DNA of 8,053 nucleotides from an uncultured Pseudomonadota bacterium. GTDB taxonomy: Bacteria; Pseudomonadota; Gammaproteobacteria; Burkholderiales; SG8-39. Both the position numbers and the translations under genes were made by a program. The notes beneath the pieces are model-generated. The model had not been told where the DNA came from, did no database searches, and saw only the letters and a list, made by a program, of their open reading frames with translations. Positions 1 through 7,397 of this stretch are shown piece by piece. Numbering within the stretch: the stretch's first letter is position 1; every line of letters starts with the position of its first letter. The DNA lies in NCBI GenBank assembly GCA_903909415.1, contig CAIVVS010000135.1, positions 1-8,053 of the forward strand, given 5' to 3'.

Positions 1-134
1 ACCGCGCCCAGTTCAAGCTCGGGCAGTCCGCCATCGAGCATGCGCCCGAACAGTTCACCGGCCGTGACCGGATCCATGTCCTCGGGCGGCGTTTCGCTCC
101 TTGCGATCTCGCGCAGCAACCGGGCCAGGTTCAT
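1..134 (-). CDS. ybiB: YbiB/TrpD2-family protein, N-terminal part (runs off the window)
   Basis: Only the first 44 codons are present; the gene continues leftward past base 1. The peptide begins MNLARLLREIAR and continues with a Pro-Glu-Asp-Met-Asp segment and the stretch LFGRMLDGGLPELELGA. This is the N-terminal helical pattern of the anthranilate phosphoribosyltransferase-like (TrpD2) family, and it resembles YbiB more than true TrpD. The start is well supported: AGGAGG (complement of 144-149) lies about 9 bases upstream of the ATG. In E. coli, YbiB is a nucleic-acid-binding protein linked to the LexA/SOS response, not a tryptophan enzyme. Here I see no LexA-type CTGT-N8-ACAG box upstream, but a consensus sigma-54 promoter instead (167-182). 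The TrpD2 family call is fairly firm; assignment to YbiB is made on 44 residues only. Confidence 0.75.
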   Translation of the reverse strand, partial: MNLARLLREIARSETPPEDMDPVTAGELFGRMLDGGLPELELGA

Positions 135-166
135 CGGACGGGACCTCCTCGTGATGGCTGGTGTTT

Positions 167-182
167 AGCAACCCCCGTGCCA
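167..182 (-). promoter_or_regulatory. Sigma-54 (RpoN) -24/-12 promoter of ybiB
   Basis: Read on the minus strand from 182 to 167 the sequence is TGGCACGGGGGTTGCT. It matches the sigma-54 consensus TGGCACG-N4-TTGCW at every specified base, with GG and GC at the required 10-base separation. The predicted start of transcription is about 12 bases past the GC, near 156. That leaves a leader of about 20 bases before the ybiB ATG at 134, with its AGGAGG inside the leader. An NtrC-like palindrome is centred about 130 bases upstream (278-292), a normal enhancer distance. The match is seen directly; its use is inferred. Confidence 0.72.
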
Positions 183-277
183 TGCCTGCAGGCCCGCTTC
201 GCGCATGACAGGACCATGACAAAGTCCCATCCCGCCCCTTGTCCGCAGCGCAGCATCGACATCGCGCAATTCGAACC

Positions 278-292
278 GCATCAGATTGGTGC
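278..292. promoter_or_regulatory. NtrC-like enhancer palindrome between ybiB and cbiX
   Basis: The plus strand reads GCATCA-GAT-TGGTGC, an inverted repeat with one mismatch. It follows the NtrC pattern GCACCA-N3-TGGTGC; on the minus strand the half-site GCACCA is exact. Its centre (285) is about 130 bases upstream of the start predicted from the sigma-54 promoter at 167-182, within the usual range for an enhancer-binding protein. It could also affect cbiX, which begins at 360 on the other side. Only one clear site is visible, whereas many NtrC enhancers have two. Confidence 0.45.
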
Positions 293-359
293 GGGCAACG
301 GCGCCACATGGGCCCCAGCGGTGCTGCTGCGGCGCAAGCGCATCGGCTAAGCTGGCGAA

Positions 360-740
360 ATGGATGCCTCTTGCGATGCGATCGTCCTGTTCGCCCATGG
401 ATCGCGTGACCCGCTCTGGGCCGCCCCGTTCCTGCGCATGCAGGAAGCGCTCGCCGCGCGCAGGCCGGACACGGAGGTGCGGCTGGCCTTTCTGGAACTC
501 CAGGAACCCGGTCTGCCTGCCACGCTGGATGCACTGGCCGCGGCGGGACGGCGCCATGTGGTGGTCGCGCCGCTGTTCCTGTCACAGGGCGCGCACCTGC
601 GGCGCGACCTGCCCGCCCTGATGGAGGCGTGCGAATCCCGCCACGCGGGAATGCAGGTCCGCACGCTGTCCGCCCTGGGCGACGACGCGGCGGTGCTGGA
701 AGCGCTGACCGCCTGGGTGGACCTGCAGGCCGGCCGCTGA
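360..740 (+). CDS. cbiX: Short CbiX-type sirohydrochlorin chelatase
   Basis: A 126-residue protein of the single-domain CbiX/SirB family, which inserts a divalent metal (Fe2+ for sirohaem, Co2+ for cobalamin) into sirohydrochlorin. The family signature LFAHGSRDP carries the first metal-binding His (H13). The second is H79 in PLFLSQGAHLRRDLP, and E46 lies in the conserved FLEL segment. The length fits the short type that works as a homodimer; the long SirB/CbiX form has two such halves. No good Shine-Dalgarno precedes the ATG, but no other in-frame start fits the conserved N-terminus. The gene is divergent from ybiB and convergent with rnpB. The protein alone does not show whether it serves sirohaem (nitrite or sulfite reductase) or cobalamin; the nitrogen-type promoter next door favours sirohaem, which is inference. 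Confidence 0.85.
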   Translation: MDASCDAIVLFAHGSRDPLWAAPFLRMQEALAARRPDTEVRLAFLELQEPGLPATLDALAAAGRRHVVVAPLFLSQGAHLRRDLPALMEACESRHAGMQVRTLSALGDDAAVLEALTAWVDLQAGR

Positions 741-799
741 ACGCCTTGCGCGTCGGGGCACCGGGGATGCGCCGGACGGCTGCGGTGGTAAGGGAGTGC

Positions 800-1137
800 G
801 AAGCCAGCCTGTAAGCCGGGTTCTGTCACCGGGTTGCCCCGGCGCAGCGATCATTCCTCTGGGCCGTGGATTGCTCCATGGCTCAAGCCACCTACCCGCG
901 TATTCGAGCGAGCCGCCCGTCATGCGGCCCGAAGGCCGCCGTGCATACGCCTATTTGGTGTTGCTCCGGGTGGAGGTTACCGCGTTTCACCCGCCGTACC
1001 CTTGCGGGCCCGGCGACTCGTCTCTGTGGCCCTGTTCCTCGTCTCGCGACGTACGGCCGTTAGCCGTCACCCTGCTCTTCGGAGCCCGGACTTTCCTCCA
1101 CCGGCACGAGGCCGACAGCGATCGCCCGGCCGGCTTC
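800..1137 (-). ncRNA. rnpB: RNase P RNA, bacterial class A
   Basis: The catalytic RNA of ribonuclease P, which trims the 5' leader from precursor tRNAs. Read on the minus strand it starts GAAGCCGGCC and ends GGCTGGCTTC; these pair along their full length (one G-U) to form helix P1, which fixes both ends to within a few bases. The universal core GGAGGAAAGTCCGGGCTCC is the complement of 1081-1099. Further hallmarks in order are the GAGCAGGGTGACGGCTAACG segment, CCACAGAGACGAG, GGTGAAACGCGGTAACCTCC, AGAGGAATGATCGC (the 3' half of the P4 region) and AGAACCCGGCTTACAGG near the 3' end. About 338 nucleotides is normal for class A. It lies 45 bases downstream of the DUF3025 stop on the same strand. 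No hairpin with a U-run is visible beyond 800. Confidence 0.97.
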
Positions 1138-1146
1138 GCGGGCACC

Positions 1147-1152
1147 ATTCTA
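1147..1152 (-). promoter_or_regulatory. Possible -10 element of rnpB
   Basis: The minus strand reads TAGAAT (5 of 6 to TATAAT), 9 bases upstream of the RNase P RNA 5' end deduced from P1 pairing. The position is plausible for a primary start 0-3 bases before the mature end. No convincing -35 hexamer is visible 16-18 bases further upstream, where the sequence is a G-rich stem. Confidence 0.35.
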
Positions 1153-1157
1153 CGCCG

Positions 1158-1200
1158 ATGGGGTACGGGCACCCCCATGCATTCAGGACTCCCAATGCAT
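1158..1200. repeat. Two overlapping inverted repeats around the DUF3025 stop codon
   Basis: A perfect 7-base inverted repeat (ATGCATT at 1177-1183, AATGCAT at 1194-1200, 10-base loop) encloses the DUF3025 stop codon. A second stem (ATGGGG at 1158-1163 with CCCCAT at 1173-1178) shares two bases with it, so the two cannot form fully together. Neither is followed by a U-run, so a standard intrinsic terminator is not supported. Confidence 0.5.
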
Positions 1201-2001
1201 CACCCCGCCCGGCTTGCGCCGGCCGCTGCGAAAGTGCGTCTGGTCGTCGTAGTAGGCCGGGTCTTCGTTGTCCGGGGTCCAGCCCGGGATCCCCAGCACC
1301 GGCAGAGGCGGCAGCGCGCGCGTGGAAGCCAGCGAACGCGGATCACCGAAGTGCCGGGTCGCGGCCGCATCCAGCCAGTCGCGTTGCGCCGCGATGCCCC
1401 ACGCCATGAAGGCCGGTTCGACGCGCACGAACACCACCTTGGTGGTCACGCCCTTGTAGGGGCTGACCGCCTTTTCATAGATGGAGTGCCCGACGGTGAA
1501 AAAGCGCATCCGCGCGCGCACTGCCCCGCGCTGCTCCCAGAACAGCGCCTTCCACTGGAAGCCAGACAGCAAGGCATCCAGCGACGCGTCGCTGCTGGCC
1601 ACCAGCATGCCGCCCTCGTCGAACAGCGTGAGCACGTCGCGCGCCGTGCCGCGCACGCCGGCCTCCGCGGCCATCTCGCGCACGTGCAGCGCGTTCAGCG
1701 CCGCCTTGGTCGAGGGAAACGCCAGCCACACCAGCGCGTTGAACAGGTCGTGCAGGTTGCCCGGACGCGTGCTCACCACGCCCTCCTCCAGCACGCGCCG
1801 CTCGTAGCCCGGCACGTCGCCCCCGGCCAGCGGCACGCCGAACCTGACCGGCATGCCCAGGGCATTGCACAGGCGCGGACCGGCCAGCGCGTTCAGCTCA
1901 TCGCACGCGGGAAACCGGTCCGCCGGCAGCGCCAGCAAGAGGTCGGCCAGCGGCGCGAAGGCCGGTTCGCCGGCCAGCTTGCGGGGATTCCAGTCAGGCA
2001 T
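1183..2001 (-). CDS. DUF3025 domain-containing protein
   Basis: A 272-residue soluble protein of the DUF3025 family, which has no established function. Recognisable blocks are NLHDLFNALVWLAFPSTKAALNALH (residues about 82-106, the family hallmark, given here in part by its Asp-Leu-Phe-Asn-Ala-Leu core), a Trp-Lys-Ala-Leu-Phe-Trp block in the middle, PVLGIPGW near the end, and YYDDQTHFR at about residues 250-258. No signal peptide or membrane segment is present. The gene starts 27 bases after the pyrC stop on the same strand, so it is probably cotranscribed with pyrC. The Shine-Dalgarno is weak: the nearest GGAG lies about 17 bases upstream of the ATG. rnpB follows 45 bases downstream. The gene order pyrC-DUF3025 recurs in Betaproteobacteria as far as I recall, which hints at a shared regulatory unit rather than a known pyrimidine role. 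Confidence 0.85.
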   Translation of the reverse strand: MPDWNPRKLAGEPAFAPLADLLLALPADRFPACDELNALAGPRLCNALGMPVRFGVPLAGGDVPGYERRVLEEGVVSTRPGNLHDLFNALVWLAFPSTKAALNALHVREMAAEAGVRGTARDVLTLFDEGGMLVASSDASLDALLSGFQWKALFWEQRGAVRARMRFFTVGHSIYEKAVSPYKGVTTKVVFVRVEPAFMAWGIAAQRDWLDAAATRHFGDPRSLASTRALPPLPVLGIPGWTPDNEDPAYYDDQTHFRSGRRKPGGVMHWES

Positions 2002-2028
2002 GGCGCGTCGCGCGCGGCTCCACGCCGG

Positions 2029-3075
2029 CTACGGGACCGGATCCCCGACCAGGGTCCAGCCCAGGGTCTCGCCGCCGCGCAGCGGCACCAGCGTGTCCGG
2101 GCCGAAGGCGAACTCACCCGGCACCTGCCAGGGCTCGCGTCGCAGCGTGACCGTGCCGCTGTTGCGCGGCAGGCGGTAGAAGTCCGCGCCGTGGAAGCTG
2201 GCGAAGCCCTCCAGCCGGTCCAGCCTGCCGACCTTGTCGAACGCCTCGGCGTACAGCTCCAGCGCGGCGTGCGCCGAATACACCCCGGCGTGCCCGCACA
2301 TCGATTCCTTGTTGCCGCGCGAGTGCGGCGCGCTGTCGGTGCCCAGGAAGAACTTCGCGCTGCCGCTGGTGGCGGCCTCGACCAGCGCGACGCGGTGGCG
2401 CTCGCGCTTGAGCACCGGCAGGCAGTACATGTGCGGGCGTATGCCGCCGGTGAAGATCGCATTGCGGTTGTAGAGCAGGTGCTGCGCGGTGATGGTGGCC
2501 GCCACGCGCGGCCCGGCCTGCGCGACGAACACCGCGGCATCGGCCGTGGTGATGTGCTCCATCACCACGCGAAGCTTCGGGAAGCGCGACAGGATCTGCT
2601 GCATCGAGGTGTCGATGAAGGCCTTCTCCCGGTCGAACAGGTCCACGGCCGGGTCGGTGGACTCGCCATGCACCAGCAGCGGCAGGTCGACCTCCTGCAT
2701 CGCCTCCAGCGTGGCGTAGGCCTTGTCCAGCGAGGTCACGCCGGAATCCGAGTTGGTGGTGGCGCCCGCCGGGTAGTACTTCACCGCATGCACGAAGCCG
2801 CTGGCGCGCGCCGCCACGACGTCCGTCGGGCTGGTGCGGTCGGTCAGGTAGAGCGTCATCAGCGGCTCGAAGTCCAGGCCGGACGGCAGCGCGGCGAGGA
2901 TGCGGGCGCGGTAGTCGCGCGCCATCTCCACCGTGGTGATGGGGGGACGCAGGTTGGGCATGACGATGGCGCGCGCGAACTGGCGCGCGGTGTGCGGCAG
3001 CACGTGCGCCATGGGCGCGCCGTCGCGCAGGTGCAGGTGCCAGTCGTCCGGCCGGGTGATGGTCAGTGTGTCCAT
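2029..3075 (-). CDS. pyrC: Dihydroorotase, class II (PyrC)
   Basis: A 348-residue cytosolic zinc amidohydrolase that interconverts N-carbamoyl-L-aspartate and L-dihydroorotate, the third step of pyrimidine synthesis. The length equals that of E. coli PyrC. The metal ligands are all present: H13 and H15 in DDWHLHLRDG, carbamylated Lys K99 in HAVKYYPAGATTNSDSGV, H136 in LLVHGE, H174 in VMEHITT and D247 in LGTDSAPH. All sit three residues before their E. coli counterparts (H16, H18, K102, H139, H177, D250). The frame stays open upstream to base 3177, but the conserved N-terminus and an AAGG at complement 3083-3086, 7 bases before the ATG, fix the start at 3075. It begins 19 bases after the rsmI stop and is followed by DUF3025 and rnpB. 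Confidence 0.97.
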   Translation of the reverse strand: MDTLTITRPDDWHLHLRDGAPMAHVLPHTARQFARAIVMPNLRPPITTVEMARDYRARILAALPSGLDFEPLMTLYLTDRTSPTDVVAARASGFVHAVKYYPAGATTNSDSGVTSLDKAYATLEAMQEVDLPLLVHGESTDPAVDLFDREKAFIDTSMQQILSRFPKLRVVMEHITTADAAVFVAQAGPRVAATITAQHLLYNRNAIFTGGIRPHMYCLPVLKRERHRVALVEAATSGSAKFFLGTDSAPHSRGNKESMCGHAGVYSAHAALELYAEAFDKVGRLDRLEGFASFHGADFYRLPRNSGTVTLRREPWQVPGEFAFGPDTLVPLRGGETLGWTLVGDPVP

Positions 3076-3094
3076 GGGATCGCCTTCATCTCGT

Positions 3095-4021
3095 TCATTC
3101 AGCTTCGCCGCCGGGCCCGTCGCCAGCTGCCGCGCCCGCATTGGCCGACAGCTGCAGCGCGCGCGGGTAGACCGCATTGCGCCGCGCCCCGGTCAGCGTG
3201 CAGGCGAGCTTCACGGCCTGGGCCAGCGGCAGTTCCCCCAGCAGCGCGCCCAGCACCCGGTCGATCTCGGCCGAGCGGCCCGCGGCGGCTTCGTCATCGT
3301 CCTCGCGCCGCGGCGCGCCTTCCACCAGCAGCACGAACTCGCCGCGGCGGCGGTTGTCGTCGCCGCGCAGCCAGGCGCCGGCCTCGCCCACCGTGGTCCG
3401 GTGCACCGACTCGTACACCTTGGTGAGTTCGCGCGCGAACACCAGCGCGCGCTCCGGCTGCAGCTCGGCGGCGAGGTCGGCGACGCATTCCTCGACCCGG
3501 TGCGGCGCCTCGTACAGCACCAGGTTCCAGTGCGCATCGCGCAGCGGCGCGAGCAGCTTGCGCCGCGCCGGCCCCTTGGCCGGCAGGAAGCCGAGGAACA
3601 GCACCGGCGCATCGCCCAGTCCCGCGACCGACACCCCCGCCGCCAGCGCGCTCGGGCCCGGCACCGGTTCCACGGTCACGCCGCGCTCGTGCGCCATGCG
3701 CACCAGCTGCGCGCCGGGATCGGAGATGCCAGGCGTGCCGGCGTCGGTGACCAGCGCGACCGACTCGCCGCGCGCGATGCGGTCGAGCAGCCGCCCGGCC
3801 TCGCGCACCTCGTTGTGCTCGTGCACCGCGACCAGCGGCCGGATGATGCCGTGGCGGTCCAGCAGCCTCGCGGTGACGCGGGTATCCTCGGCGGCGATCA
3901 CGTCGGCCTGGCCCAGGACGCGCAATGCCCGCAGCGTCACGTCCTCCAGGTTGCCGATGGGTGTCGCCACCACATACAAACGACCGGGCTTTACCACTCC
4001 GCCTTCATGCTCGCCGGCCAT
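3095..4021 (-). CDS. rsmI: 16S rRNA (cytidine-1402 2'-O)-methyltransferase
   Basis: RsmI (E. coli YraL), an S-adenosylmethionine-dependent tetrapyrrole-methylase-fold enzyme that methylates the ribose of C1402 in the decoding centre of 16S rRNA. With the ATG at 4021 it has 308 residues. Motifs in order: [13 protein letters not shown] (from residue 20), AEDTR (about 44-48), [12 protein letters not shown] (SAM site), [31 protein letters not shown] and [10 protein letters not shown], then an alanine-rich tail. The start is uncertain. The ATG at 4021 has no Shine-Dalgarno and overlaps the divergent lpoA-like start by 15 bases. A GTG at 3997 (residue 9) has AAGG close in front and would leave the two genes 9 bases apart. 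The E. coli protein carries a similar short N-terminal extension, so neither is excluded. pyrC follows after 19 bases. Confidence 0.95.
   Translation of the reverse strand: MAGEHEGGVVKPGRLYVVATPIGNLEDVTLRALRVLGQADVIAAEDTRVTARLLDRHGIIRPLVAVHEHNEVREAGRLLDRIARGESVALVTDAGTPGISDPGAQLVRMAHERGVTVEPVPGPSALAAGVSVAGLGDAPVLFLGFLPAKGPARRKLLAPLRDAHWNLVLYEAPHRVEECVADLAAELQPERALVFARELTKVYESVHRTTVGEAGAWLRGDDNRRRGEFVLLVEGAPRREDDDEAAAGRSAEIDRVLGALLGELPLAQAVKLACTLTGARRNAVYPRALQLSANAGAAAGDGPGGEAE
3951..3980 (+). promoter_or_regulatory. Possible sigma-70 promoter for the lpoA-yraN-HIRAN-gmhA-dolP operon
   Basis: TTGCCG (3951-3956) and TACAAA (3975-3980) are separated by 18 bases and match the -35 and -10 consensus at 4 of 6 positions each. 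Transcription would begin near 3987, giving a leader of about 20 bases to the ATG at 4007. The site lies inside the start of rsmI, so any operon promoter immediately upstream has to be there. Such weak matches occur by chance. Confidence 0.22.
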
Positions 4022-5167
4022 CGCGCGTTCGCGTCCGTATCCATAGCGGTGTTGTTCGCTGGTCCGGCATTGTCCTTTTCCAGGGACGATCCCGCAAGCA
4101 GCGCACCCACTACCGCGGCTGCACCTGCCCCGGGAGCGCCGCTGGCCTTGCTGCTGCCGCTGGATTCCCGCGACTTCGCCCCGGTCGCCAACGCGGTGCA
4201 GCTGGGCTGCCGCGCCGCGCTGGCGGCCGAGGACGGCGCGCCGGCGCTCCAGGTGCTGAGGACCGACGCCAGCCCGCAAGCGGCGCTCGCGCAGCATGCG
4301 CTGGCGCAGGAGCGCGGCGCGCGCGTCGTGGTGGGTCCGCTGACGCGCGACGCGGTGGACGCGCTGGCGCGCCAGGCACCCGCGCGCGGGCTGGCCGTGC
4401 CCACGCTCGCGCTCAACGCCCCGCTCAATGCCGGCGAACCGGGCGCGACGCTGCCGGCCAACCTGATGGTGTTCGGCCTGTCGCTGGATGCCGAGGCGCA
4501 GCAGGTCGCGCGCCAGCTGCACGCCGAGGGACTGCGCGACGCCGTGGTGGTGCAGTCGGGCGACGCCCTGTCCAGGCGCATCGCGCAGGCGTTCGCGCAG
4601 GCCTGGTTTTCGATGGGCGCCAAGGTGAGCGACGCGTTCGACATCGGCCCGGCCGGCAGCGCCGGCATGCAGCGCATGAAGGCGCGCCTGGCGCAATCGC
4701 GCGCGCAGTTCGTGTTCATCGCCGCGGGACCGGCGCAGGCCGCGGCCGCGCGCCCGTACCTCAACAACCAGATACCGGCCTGGGGCACCTCGCTGCTCGG
4801 CGGGCGCGACGATCCGGTGGCCGCGGTGGACCTGAACGGCATCCGCCTGCTGGACATGCCATGGATGCTCTCGCTGGACCATCCCGCGGTGATGGTGTAC
4901 CAGCGCGAACCCCTGCCGCCGGCGCTGCAGCGTTTCTACGCGCTGGGCATAGACGCCTGCCGCATGGCGGTCGAGCTGCTGCGCGGGCGCCGCGTCGCCG
5001 ACATCGATGGCGTCACCGGGCGGCTGCGGCTGCACGCCGACGGATCGGTCTCGCGCGAACCCATGGATGCGGTGATCCGCGACGGCGCGGCCGCGCCCCT
5101 GGATGCCGCCCCGGGTGCGGGCGCGCTGCCGCCGTCGGGGCCGGCCGCAGCGGCACCCCGCCCGTGA
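4007..5167 (+). CDS. Penicillin-binding protein activator, LpoA C-domain only
   Basis: A 386-residue homologue of the C-terminal, periplasmic-binding-protein-like half of LpoA (LppC family). E. coli LpoA is the outer-membrane activator of the peptidoglycan synthase PBP1A. Residues 1-23 form a signal peptide (basic start, then [12 protein letters not shown]), followed by an Ala/Pro linker. The domain opens with LALLLPL (46-52). Family blocks later are IPAWGTS (256-262), DMPWMLS (from 283), RFYALGIDA (309-317) and [10 protein letters not shown] (333-342), then a Pro/Ala tail of about 30 residues. Two features differ from E. coli LpoA (678 residues): the N-terminal TPR half is absent, and no lipobox Cys lies in the signal peptide, so this looks periplasmic rather than lipidated. 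The ATG at 4007 is the only start that keeps the signal peptide; it lacks a clear Shine-Dalgarno. First gene of the operon, divergent from rsmI, with GTGA overlap to yraN. Confidence 0.88.
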   Translation: MLAGHRAFASVSIAVLFAGPALSFSRDDPASSAPTTAAAPAPGAPLALLLPLDSRDFAPVANAVQLGCRAALAAEDGAPALQVLRTDASPQAALAQHALAQERGARVVVGPLTRDAVDALARQAPARGLAVPTLALNAPLNAGEPGATLPANLMVFGLSLDAEAQQVARQLHAEGLRDAVVVQSGDALSRRIAQAFAQAWFSMGAKVSDAFDIGPAGSAGMQRMKARLAQSRAQFVFIAAGPAQAAAARPYLNNQIPAWGTSLLGGRDDPVAAVDLNGIRLLDMPWMLSLDHPAVMVYQREPLPPALQRFYALGIDACRMAVELLRGRRVADIDGVTGRLRLHADGSVSREPMDAVIRDGAAAPLDAAPGAGALPPSGPAAAAPRP

Positions 5168-5585
5168 GCAGGGGCGGCGCGAAGGACGGCGCCAAGGACC
5201 TCGCCAAGGACGGCGACGTCCCCGCCGCGGCGAAAGGCGGCAGCGTCGCCGCCGCGGCGACCGGTCGCGCCCTCGCGGGGCGCGAGGCGGAGGCCCGCGC
5301 CGAGCGCTTCCTGCTGGCGCGCGGCCTGTCCCTGGTGGCGCGCAACTACCGCTGCCGCCTGGGCGAGATAGACCTTGTCCTCCGGGAACGCGACTCGCTC
5401 GTTATGGTCGAAGTCAGGTACCGGCGCTCCGCCGCGTTCGGCGGGGCGCTGGCGAGCGTGGACGCGCGCAAGCGCGCCCGCGTGGTCGCGGCCGCCGGGC
5501 ATTTCCTCGCGGCGTATCCGGCCCTGGCGAAACTCGGCTGCCGCTTCGACGTGGTGGCGGTGAGCGGCCAGGACGCGGCCGGCAA

Positions 5586-5591
5586 GGGAGG
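5586..5591 (+). promoter_or_regulatory. Strong ribosome binding site of the HIRAN gene, inside yraN
   Basis: GGGAGG stands 8 bases before the ATG at 5600, the best Shine-Dalgarno in this operon. It decides the start of the HIRAN gene 53 bases upstream of the yraN stop. The bases are read in yraN as Lys-Gly-Gly of its Gly-rich linker. Confidence 0.8.
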
Positions 5592-5599
5592 AACGGAGG

Positions 5600-6721
<1,122 letters not shown>

Positions 6722-6722
<1 letters not shown>

Positions 6723-7357
6723 TGAAAACCATGAACCGAATCCACGCCGCGCTGGCTGTTACCGTGGCCGCGCTGTCCCTGCAGGCCTGCGTGCCGGCCC
6801 TGGTCGTCGGCGGCGCCACCACCGGCGTGCTGATGGCCGCGGACCGGCGCCTGCCCGACGTCATGGGCGGCGACGAGCGCATCGAGATCACCGCGATCTC
6901 GCGCATCGGCGAGAAGTACAAGGACGCGCACGTCAACGTGACCAGCTACAACAAGACGGTGCTGCTCACGGGCGAGGCCATGACGGCGGCCGCCAAGGCC
7001 GAGATCGAGAAGATCGTGCTGGCGGTGCCCGAGGTGAAGGGCGTGGTCAACGAGATCGCGGTGTCCGCACCCTCCTCGTTCTCCGCGCGCGGCAACGACA
7101 GCTTCATCACCGGCAAGGTGAAGGCCGCCTTCGTCAACGGCGGGAAGTTCCAGCCCAACCACGTGAAGGTGGTGACCGAGGCCGGCGTGGTCTACCTGCT
7201 CGGCCTGGTGACCCGTGCCGAGGCCGAGAACGCCAGCGAGGTCGCGCGCGGCGTGGGCGGCGTGCTGAAGGTGGTGCGCGTGTTCGAGTACATCGTCGAT
7301 GCGGCGGCGGCACCGGTGCCCGCGCGCCGCGCAACCGACGGCGCGGACAGGAAGTAA
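6722..7357 (+). CDS. dolP: Double-BON-domain outer-membrane lipoprotein (DolP-like)
   Basis: A 211-residue lipoprotein homologous to E. coli DolP (YraP), which binds anionic phospholipids at the division site and supports outer-membrane integrity. The signal peptide ends in the lipobox LQAC with C23 lipidated; the +2 residue is Val, not Asp, consistent with outer-membrane sorting. BON1 covers about residues 53-115 (VNVTSYNKTVLLTGEA), BON2 about 126-192 (NDSFITGKVK, then HVKVVTEAGVVYLLGLVTRAEAE), followed by a short Ala-rich tail. F128 occupies the position of the membrane-contacting Trp127 of DolP, as judged by the shared NDx-aromatic-IT motif. The ATG overlaps the SIS gene stop (TGATG), with GGAG 7 bases before it, so translation is coupled. 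It is the last gene of the operon. No hairpin with a U-run follows in the 40 bases before the convergent neighbour. Confidence 0.92.
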
Positions 7358-7397
7358 GCAGGCCGCTTGCGGGACGGGCCACGCCCGCACGCGCCGC

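Noticed and set aside
311..324. GG-N10-GC read as a sigma-54 promoter for cbiX.
   Set aside because: Only about 7 of 11 consensus bases match and GG-N10-GC is common in GC-rich DNA; kept only as a speculative part of a finding.
741..799. Gap between cbiX and the 3' end of rnpB, searched for a terminator for either gene.
   Set aside because: Small GC-rich stems exist but none is followed by a T-run; nothing else recognisable is seen.
3076..3177. Longer PyrC N-terminus starting at 3177.
   Set aside because: The extra residues overlap the rsmI C-terminus and are absent from the family; the ATG at 3075 has AAGG at good spacing and gives the normal 348 residues.
796..3426. Very long rightward open frame (876 codons) opposite rnpB, DUF3025, pyrC and part of rsmI.
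   Set aside because: It runs antisense across an RNA gene and two well-recognised proteins, has the Arg/His/Gln-rich composition of a GC-rich shadow frame, and shows no domain.
2933..4006. Upstream extension of the lpoA-like frame through the rsmI region.
   Set aside because: It is antisense to conserved rsmI; the signal peptide starting at ATG 4007 marks the real N-terminus.
4022..5035. Leftward open-frame extension upstream of rsmI.
   Set aside because: It is antisense to the lpoA-like gene; RsmI homology begins only a few residues after 4021.
7369..7388. GC-rich hairpin (GCGGG/CCCGC, inner CGGGC-CAC-GCCCG) between the convergent BON and NTF2-like genes, considered as a terminator.
   Set aside because: Stems are only 5 bases and no U-run follows on either strand, so termination is not supported beyond chance in DNA this GC-rich.
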